Below, piece by piece: positions 57,254 through 64,000 of a stretch of DNA of 64,000 bases. The first letter of the stretch is position 1, and every line of letters begins with the position of its first letter. The DNA lies in contig CANJZE010000013.1 in NCBI GenBank assembly GCA_947479455.1, forward strand, positions 1-64,000, given 5' to 3'. The DNA comes from Bacteroidota bacterium (GTDB taxonomy: Bacteria; Bacteroidota; Bacteroidia; Chitinophagales; LD1). The notes below the pieces were generated by a model. That model did not search any database. It was not told the DNA's origin and saw nothing but the letters and a program-made list of their open reading frames with translations. A program made the translations under genes and the position numbers.

Positions 57254-57281
57254 CTAGAGTTAAGACAATAGACATCAGACA
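57254..57281. repeat. Heptamer array CTAGAGT TAAGACA ATAGACA TCAGACA
   Basis: Shares the ATAGACA/ACAGACA unit with 26634..26661. Confidence 0.65.
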
Positions 57282-57282
57282 G

Positions 57283-57314
57283 AAAAAAAACAGCTCCGGA
57301 GATTGGAGCTGTTT
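57283..57314 (-). terminator. Rho-independent terminator after the GAPDH gene
   Basis: Minus strand AAACAGCTCC-aatctcc-GGAGCTGTTT followed by a T-run. Confidence 0.85.
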
Positions 57315-57337
57315 GAAATATTTATGGAGTATCTGAT

Positions 57338-58786
57338 TTAGAAATAAACCAGTCTTCTTACATCGGCCAAATGCTTTGCAAGGCGAATTACCTGTGCAGT
57401 GTAACCATATTCATTATCGTACCAGGCGTAAACCACTACCCGTAAACCATCTTCAGAGACGATGGTTGCTTTGCTATCAATTTCGCAAGCGTGCGAATTG
57501 CCAATTACATCGCTTGAAACAATTTCGTCAGAAATAGAGAAATCAATTTGTTCTACCAACTTGCCATACAGCGAGGCATTACGTAAAAAATTATTGACTT
57601 CTTCTACCGATGTTTTGCGCTTAACTGTTAAACTCAAAATAGCGAGTGATACATTCGGCACCGGAACACGCACAGCATTCGAAGTGAGTTTGCCTTTCAT
57701 GAACGGAAATATTTTGGTTACCGCTTTGCCTGCACCGGTTTCGGTAATTACCATATTGATTGGTGCACCGCGGCCTCTGCGCGATTTTTTGTGATAGTTG
57801 TCGAGCAAATTCTGGTCGTTCGTATAAGCATGAACTGTTTCAATGTGGCCTTGTTCAATGCCTAAAGAATTTTCAATAACATCAATTACCGGAACAATAG
57901 CATTGGTGGTGCATGAAGCCGCAGAAAAAAGTTTAGTAGAAGACGCATTATATTTTTCATGGTTCACACCATAAACAATATTCGGAATATCGCCTTTGCT
58001 TGGCGCAGTTAGAATAACCATATCGGAACCTTTTGCTTTCAAGTGTTCGCCCAGCGCAGCTTCATCGCGCCATACTCCGGTGTTATCAATAATGATTGCG
58101 TTGTCAATACCATAAGCCGTGTAATCAATTTCGGCAGGCGATTTTGCCGAAATCATTTTTACTGTATGCCCATTAATGTTAATCGCGTTGTTAGCTGCAT
58201 CTGGAACAACCACCCCGCCAAATTTTCCATGCACCGAATCTTTGCGAAGCAAACTTGCGCGTTTAGGCAAATCATCGGCCGCGCGTTCGCGGGTAACAAT
58301 TCCTTTTAACCGAAGTTGGTGACCGCTACCGGCATGGTCCATTAAAATACGTGCCGCTAGTCTTCCAATTCGACCAAAACCATAAAGCACCACATCGCGC
58401 GGAACGAGCTTGCGTTTATCTGCGCCAATAAATTCGGCCAATTTTGTTTTCACAAATTCATCAACACTTGTAAAGTTTTTGCCTTCGTTATTGTATTCGT
58501 TCGAAAGGCGACCTAAATCAATTTTAGAAGGCGCTATGTTCAATTTCGAAATAGCCAAAGCCAAATCGCGTGAGAGGGTAATAGAAAGTGTAACTCCCGC
58601 AAATTGCGAAAGGTAGTTGTGGTCGTGAATAATTTCACTCAACTTTTTATCAAAAAATTTTCTGCGGAAAAGAACCAGTTCAATATCTTTTTCGAGCAAA
58701 AGTTTACTGGCGGTGTGTTGTAATTCAAGTGTTGCTTTTTCACTTTCTACCCACTGCTTTAATTCCTTTTCGTAGTTGTCGGCCAT
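57338..58786 (-). CDS. Glyceraldehyde-3-phosphate dehydrogenase, N-terminally extended form
   Basis: 482 aa; YGFGRIGRLAARIL, SAASCTTNAIVPV, HAYTNDQNLLDNYHKKSRRGRGAPINM, WYDNEYGYTAQVIRL. Confidence 0.95.
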   Translation of the reverse strand: MADNYEKELKQWVESEKATLELQHTASKLLLEKDIELVLFRRKFFDKKLSEIIHDHNYLSQFAGVTLSITLSRDLALAISKLNIAPSKIDLGRLSNEYNNEGKNFTSVDEFVKTKLAEFIGADKRKLVPRDVVLYGFGRIGRLAARILMDHAGSGHQLRLKGIVTRERAADDLPKRASLLRKDSVHGKFGGVVVPDAANNAININGHTVKMISAKSPAEIDYTAYGIDNAIIIDNTGVWRDEAALGEHLKAKGSDMVILTAPSKGDIPNIVYGVNHEKYNASSTKLFSAASCTTNAIVPVIDVIENSLGIEQGHIETVHAYTNDQNLLDNYHKKSRRGRGAPINMVITETGAGKAVTKIFPFMKGKLTSNAVRVPVPNVSLAILSLTVKRKTSVEEVNNFLRNASLYGKLVEQIDFSISDEIVSSDVIGNSHACEIDSKATIVSEDGLRVVVYAWYDNEYGYTAQVIRLAKHLADVRRLVYF

Positions 58787-58932
58787 GGCAATAAATGTTT
58801 ATTGATGAACAATTTTTTTAGCGTGCGCGAATATGAAAAGAATTCGCAAAAGGAGAAATTGCAACGTATGGATGACAATGGCACCGTATTCAAATTCAAA
58901 TTACTGCCATAGAAATAACTATTTACCAGCGA

Positions 58933-61026
58933 TTGTATTTCCTTATTTTCACGCCACAAATTTCAATCATGAATAAATTTCTTCTCTGCTTTGTAAGTGT
59001 GTTATTTTTTAACACTGGTTCGTTTGCAAATATCGGTGATACAACCCTTTTGATTACTCACTTAAAAACAAAACTCAAAAGCCCGCCACAGAATTATGAT
59101 ATGTGGACGGTTATTCCTGATTCGGGAAAAACCTATCAGAAAATTATGATGACGTTTGTGTTGGGTTGCGATACTCCTTGTTCGCATTGGGATTATACCG
59201 TGAATGCAGATTTTGGAAAGAAGAGTGGAGCGCTTGATTCAAGTATTGCAACTATTGATACTTTGGCCCACGACACTATTTGGACTTATACCGAGCATAT
59301 TGACTACATTGAAACAGGAAGATTGATTACTCCTTATGGAACTTACATGGATGCAAACCAGCAGGGATTTAACCGCGCATGGAATCAGCCGTTCTATTAT
59401 GATGTAACAGACTATGCCGAATTTTTAAAAGACTCCGTAGCTATTCGTGTGCACTACGATGGATGGAGCGATGGATTTACAGCTACAGTTACTTTCATGT
59501 TTATAGAAGGACCACCAACACGAACCGTGCAAAGTGTGCGCGAGATTTATCATAGCTATTATGGTTATGCCAACTCAACAGATTTTGAAAATCAAGTTGC
59601 TGCAAAAACTTTTTTCATTGATACCAACGTTACTTCGGCAAAGGTAATTGTGAATATGACAGGGCACGGCTCGCAGGGAGAGTTTGACCCGCATAGTTTT
59701 TTTATAAAGGTGAATAATGCAGAAGTATACAGTCACTTGCTTTGGAAAGATGATTGCGATGTAAATCCTGTTTCGCCACAAGGTGGCACTTGGATTTTTC
59801 ACCGCGCTAACTGGTGCCCTGGTGATAAAGTTCCTATTTATGAAACAGATATTACACCTTATATAAATGCCGGGCAAAACGTTTCACTTGATTTAGATTT
59901 TGATGATTTTACGATTCAGGGCGGGCAAAGTGCCGGCTACGGAATTTCAGCACACTTAATTACCTACACTTCACAGAAAACGAATGATGTGAAGATGGAA
60001 GAAATTATTGCGCCAAATTCGGACAAGACATATCTACATTGGAATCCGATAAGCACTCTACCAAAGGTGAAAATCAAAAACATGGGAAGTAATAATCTTT
60101 CTTACGCTGAAATTTCCTATTGGGTAAAGGGCGGTAGCAAATGGTACTACGAATGGCACGGAAACCTTCCTCCTTTTGAATCAGAGCAAATTACTCTCCC
60201 CGCTTTTGATTGGGGTGGCTTAGATACGTCCGACCGTGTGTTTTATGCTGAGGCGAAATGGCCTAATCAGGTTCCCGATGAGTATGCGTTCAACAATAAG
60301 TTGCAATCTAGTTTTGACATGACACCAAAGCTTGATTCTGTTTTTTACATCTATTTTAAAACTAATAATCATCCCGAAGAAAATTGGTACATCGTGAAGA
60401 ATGAAGATGGAGATACAATTAATCTAAAAACAACATTTCCTGTAAACACCATCTTGCGTGATACCCTTCATTTAGCTCCGGGCAGTTATACCTTCGATAT
60501 GAATGACTATGACAATGTAAGTTACGGATGTGGTGATGGTTTGAAATTTTTTGGCAACCAATCACCTTATGCTACAACTTCTGATGCATGGTACGAAACA
60601 ACGGGGTTGATTAAGTTATACAAAATGAATGGCAGCGTTTCTAAAAACTTCACAAGTGAATTTGGTGCAAACATTCATTACGAATTTACCGTTGGGTATA
60701 ATTTAGGGTCAAACCCGTATAAAATCCCTCCCGTTGAGCCGGTTCACAATACAAGTCTGATTGATTTGAGTTTGTTGGATGCGGCTATGAATGTGTTCCC
60801 TAATCCCGCAAAAGAGTTAATCAATATTCAAATTGATTTGAATCAGGATGCCGATGGAGTGATTATGATGAGTGATGTTTCAGGAAGATCTATTCGTGAG
60901 TTTCATGTAAACGGTTCATCGAAATATTTTGTAACCATTCCTTCCAACGAATTGGCAAAAGGAATGTACTTCGTCAATTTTATTTCGAACGGCAAACATT
61001 TGACGAGAAAGATTGTGGTGCAGTAA
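58933..61026 (+). CDS. Secreted PNGase F-like protein with T9SS type A C-terminal domain
   Basis: 697 aa; LGCDTPCSHWDYTVNADF, VNMTGHGSQGEFDPHSFFIKVN...RANWCPGDKVP resemble the PNGase F domains; C-terminal MNVFPNPAKELINIQ...GMYFVNFISNGKHLTRKIVVQ. Confidence 0.75.
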   Translation: MYFLIFTPQISIMNKFLLCFVSVLFFNTGSFANIGDTTLLITHLKTKLKSPPQNYDMWTVIPDSGKTYQKIMMTFVLGCDTPCSHWDYTVNADFGKKSGALDSSIATIDTLAHDTIWTYTEHIDYIETGRLITPYGTYMDANQQGFNRAWNQPFYYDVTDYAEFLKDSVAIRVHYDGWSDGFTATVTFMFIEGPPTRTVQSVREIYHSYYGYANSTDFENQVAAKTFFIDTNVTSAKVIVNMTGHGSQGEFDPHSFFIKVNNAEVYSHLLWKDDCDVNPVSPQGGTWIFHRANWCPGDKVPIYETDITPYINAGQNVSLDLDFDDFTIQGGQSAGYGISAHLITYTSQKTNDVKMEEIIAPNSDKTYLHWNPISTLPKVKIKNMGSNNLSYAEISYWVKGGSKWYYEWHGNLPPFESEQITLPAFDWGGLDTSDRVFYAEAKWPNQVPDEYAFNNKLQSSFDMTPKLDSVFYIYFKTNNHPEENWYIVKNEDGDTINLKTTFPVNTILRDTLHLAPGSYTFDMNDYDNVSYGCGDGLKFFGNQSPYATTSDAWYETTGLIKLYKMNGSVSKNFTSEFGANIHYEFTVGYNLGSNPYKIPPVEPVHNTSLIDLSLLDAAMNVFPNPAKELINIQIDLNQDADGVIMMSDVSGRSIREFHVNGSSKYFVTIPSNELAKGMYFVNFISNGKHLTRKIVVQ

Positions 61027-61125
61027 CTTTTAGCTGACATGTCAAAACCTATTAGCGTATTCAATGCACAACAGTGCGTTAGTATTGAGTTACCTTTTTG
61101 AATTTATCATGCACATATTTGATGC

Positions 61126-62466
61126 ATGAATTCTTCTATCCTTATTATTGAAGACAACCCCGAGTTTCTCTCACTCATTTCACGCATCATTTCGAAAGAG
61201 GGATTTCAAACCCAACCTGCGCATGATGCAACTACCGGTTTAAAAATTTTAGACAAAGAAGAAATTGCGGCTGTGCTCTGCGATGTAAACCTGCCCGATT
61301 ATAACGGAGTAAAGTTGGTTGAAACCATTAAGTCGAAATTTCCTTTCCTTGAAATAATTGTACTCACTGGTCACGGAAGTATTGAAGACGGTGTTCAGAG
61401 CATGAAGAACGGAGCGTTTGATTACTTGGTTAAAGGAACGGATAACAAGCGATTGATTCCGCTTTTGAACAAAGCGATTGAAAAATCAGAAATGCAAAGA
61501 CGCATTTATCAATTGGAAAAAACTGTTTCAGAAAAATACAGTTTCGAAAATATAATTGGTGAATCTGCTGCTTTAGAAAAATCAAAAACGCTTGCCAACA
61601 AAGTAGCGCAAACCGATGCGAATGTTTTATTACTGGGTGAAACCGGAACCGGTAAAGAAGTTTTTGCGCAGGCAATTCATTATGCTGGCAAAAGAAAACT
61701 GAAACCGTTTGTGGCGGTTAACTGTAGTTCGTTTGGGAAAGAAATTTTAGAGAGCGAATTGTTTGGTCATAAAGCGGGTGCTTTTACCGGAGCTATAAAA
61801 GACAAGCGAGGCTTTTTAGAAGAAGCCAACGGAGGAACTATTTTCTTAGATGAGATTGGCGAAATGAATATTGACCTGCAGGCAAAATTATTGCGGGTGC
61901 TGGAGTCACAGGAGTTTTATAAAGTTGGTGATTCCAAAGCAACAAAAGTAGATGTGCGCATCATTGCCGCTACCAATCGCAATCTTGAACTCGAATCAAC
62001 TAAAGGAAATTTCCGTTCCGATTTATTTTATCGTCTATCTGTTTTTCAAATTCAATTGCCATCGCTTAACGAGCGTATGGAAGATTTAGAAGCGTTGGTG
62101 AAATACTATTTGAAGTTTCATGCCACAAAGGCGGCAATGAAAATTCCGAAGGTGAATAAAGAGTTTATGGAAACCTTGAAGAAACACCAATGGAAAGGAA
62201 ATATACGCGAGTTGAAAAATGTGATTGAGCGCGCCATGATTCTGTGTGAAGGCGAATTACTGCCTGAGCATTTACCTTTTGATTTTACTTCGCCTGTAAG
62301 CGATACACAAATTACTTTCAACTTAGCTGACATAGAAAGACAGCACATTATGAAAGTGTTGAAACATACAAGTAACAACAAAACAGAATCAGCGCGATTG
62401 ATGGGAATAGGTTTGACTACGCTTTACCGCAAATTGCAGGAGTACGGATTAGAAGTGGCTTCTTAA
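61126..62466 (+). CDS. Sigma-54-dependent response regulator (REC-AAA-Fis HTH)
   Basis: 446 aa; receiver CDVNLPDYNG, GETGTGKE, GAFTGAIKDKRGFLEEANGGTIFLDEIGE, Fis-type C-terminal HTH. Confidence 0.95.
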   Translation: MNSSILIIEDNPEFLSLISRIISKEGFQTQPAHDATTGLKILDKEEIAAVLCDVNLPDYNGVKLVETIKSKFPFLEIIVLTGHGSIEDGVQSMKNGAFDYLVKGTDNKRLIPLLNKAIEKSEMQRRIYQLEKTVSEKYSFENIIGESAALEKSKTLANKVAQTDANVLLLGETGTGKEVFAQAIHYAGKRKLKPFVAVNCSSFGKEILESELFGHKAGAFTGAIKDKRGFLEEANGGTIFLDEIGEMNIDLQAKLLRVLESQEFYKVGDSKATKVDVRIIAATNRNLELESTKGNFRSDLFYRLSVFQIQLPSLNERMEDLEALVKYYLKFHATKAAMKIPKVNKEFMETLKKHQWKGNIRELKNVIERAMILCEGELLPEHLPFDFTSPVSDTQITFNLADIERQHIMKVLKHTSNNKTESARLMGIGLTTLYRKLQEYGLEVAS

Positions 62467-62484
62467 AACAATCTCATTTACTCC

Positions 62485-64000
62485 ATGAAAAGTAATTTCA
62501 AATTTCTTCTTGCAATAATTTTCTTATTGCCATTCACTATTTCTGCGCAGCAGAATGTGGTAGTTGTTAGTCGCTGTGGTGGAACAGATACGGTAAGTAT
62601 TCCAAATATAGTTGATAACGATGCCGATGGAATGGATGATGTGCTTGAACAGCAATTGCTCAATTATTTCATGCCTACTATTATTCAGTTTGATGATGAA
62701 AGTTGTCCCGGACCTGCGTTGAACGGCACTGGTGACTCCAATTTAATTGTGAGTCATATTTATCCTTTGCCACAGCAATACAGTTTTTCAAACAGTCTTG
62801 ATTCGGTGCTTATACATCCACTTGCAATTGTTCCAAAGAAAGGTTTGTCTATAGGTATGATTTGGTATGCACCATTGATAAAAGTAAATACTGCTTTGCT
62901 TTACGGAAAAGATTGCGGTGCGGCCGGGCATACTGCCGATGTAGAAGGATTTAATTTTTCTTTGAAATATATAGGAACAGATACGGTGGCAGGATGGATG
63001 TATGATACCAACATGCAACATTGGATGGGAGGAACAATTCAAACTGTTTCACATGCTAGTACCTTATGCGAACATGTAGAAACATTGCCTTACAAAAGCG
63101 CTTTGGTTCCGAGTGGAGTTGATACGGTTTATGCTTCGCCCGATAAGCATGGAAATTATTTAACCATTGGTGGCTGCGGCAGTTCGTTCATTTGCAACCC
63201 CGGTTGCGGAGGAATTCCTTCAAAGAAAAATGTGAAGAATATAAATATAGGAGAGCCGAATGCTTCGCTTGTCTCTGACCTCGGAAACATTTATGGAGCA
63301 TACAGCGGTAACGACCCATGGGGAAATTCAAATTTTCTTTCAGCCAATAGCGGAAATGCCGGAACTATAAAAGCTAAAATGTTGTTGCCGCTTACGAGTG
63401 ATTTCGAAACAGGCAACACACTTACTTCGCAAATACAGATTTGCGATATCTACAGCGGATGTTTTTCAACAGGCTCTGCCGGTCTTGTTTATACCTGCCC
63501 TGGTGCTTCTTATATATTTTATGGCGACACATTGGATGCATCCGGCACTTATTATCACACGCTTACCACAAGTTATGGTTGCGATAGTGTGCTTGCCTTA
63601 ACGCTTCGTATTGATACTATGCCTGATGTAAATTTTTATTTTTCAAACGGCACTATTCCACTTGGTAGTGGGGCGTTATTGCTCACAGGAGGAACTCCGG
63701 CAGGTGGTATTTACTCAGGCAACGGAGTGAGCGGAAACTTTTTCTATCCCGACTCAGCTGGTGTAGGCACGCACATTGTTTCATACACGTATACTGATTC
63801 CATTGGCTGCAGCGATTGGGCTACTGCCGCGCTGCAAGTTGTTATTACTGGAATTGAAGAGCAGTTGAAGCAACATGCTGTTTTATTTTATCCGAATCCG
63901 GTAAGCCAAACTTTGCAATTGCTTTCGCCTAAAATGAATGAAACTTTTACGCTTTCATTCTTCAATGCAGAAGGAGCGTTGCTTAAAAGAGTTCAATTGC
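62485..64000 (+). CDS. Secreted protein with T9SS type A sorting domain, truncated by window end
   Basis: Open frame from ATG at 62485 with no stop before 64000; signal peptide MKSNFKFLLAIIFLLPFTISAQ; C-terminal HAVLFYPNPVSQTLQLLSP...; absent from the supplied ORF track because it is unterminated. Confidence 0.85.
   Translation, partial: MKSNFKFLLAIIFLLPFTISAQQNVVVVSRCGGTDTVSIPNIVDNDADGMDDVLEQQLLNYFMPTIIQFDDESCPGPALNGTGDSNLIVSHIYPLPQQYSFSNSLDSVLIHPLAIVPKKGLSIGMIWYAPLIKVNTALLYGKDCGAAGHTADVEGFNFSLKYIGTDTVAGWMYDTNMQHWMGGTIQTVSHASTLCEHVETLPYKSALVPSGVDTVYASPDKHGNYLTIGGCGSSFICNPGCGGIPSKKNVKNINIGEPNASLVSDLGNIYGAYSGNDPWGNSNFLSANSGNAGTIKAKMLLPLTSDFETGNTLTSQIQICDIYSGCFSTGSAGLVYTCPGASYIFYGDTLDASGTYYHTLTTSYGCDSVLALTLRIDTMPDVNFYFSNGTIPLGSGALLLTGGTPAGGIYSGNGVSGNFFYPDSAGVGTHIVSYTYTDSIGCSDWATAALQVVITGIEEQLKQHAVLFYPNPVSQTLQLLSPKMNETFTLSFFNAEGALLKRVQL

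Overview
This is a 64 kb chromosomal window from a Bacteroidota bacterium. The supporting signs are type IX secretion C-terminal domains (types A and B), SprB-like repeats, TAnnTTTG promoters and mostly SD-poor starts. I see no tRNA, rRNA, CRISPR array or intact transposase. Gene content is largely core: sufBCDS plus sufE, dapD, guaA, rseP, pruA, lpxB, surE, a purM-like gene, ctpA, coaE, yajC, a riboflavin synthase, tsaC/sua5, dnaB and a GAPDH. There are also several large secreted proteins, including a 2310-aa repeat protein, a CHU_C-type protein, a GH5 cellulase-like protein and a PNGase-F-like protein. Two TonB receptors sit near HMA and Cys-rich proteins. The most unusual signal is a set of dispersed, degenerate short tandem arrays with a strict 7-nt period (8-nt in one family). 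They lie between genes, abut start codons, and in at least four places are read through as protein: inside LpxB, inside TsaC, and as the hydrophobic signal peptides of two exported proteins. The window also holds REP/BIME-like palindromes, an inverted REP-like pair flanking yraN, a triple-hairpin intergenic element and a decayed small ORF. All calls come from reading the sequence; no database search was run.
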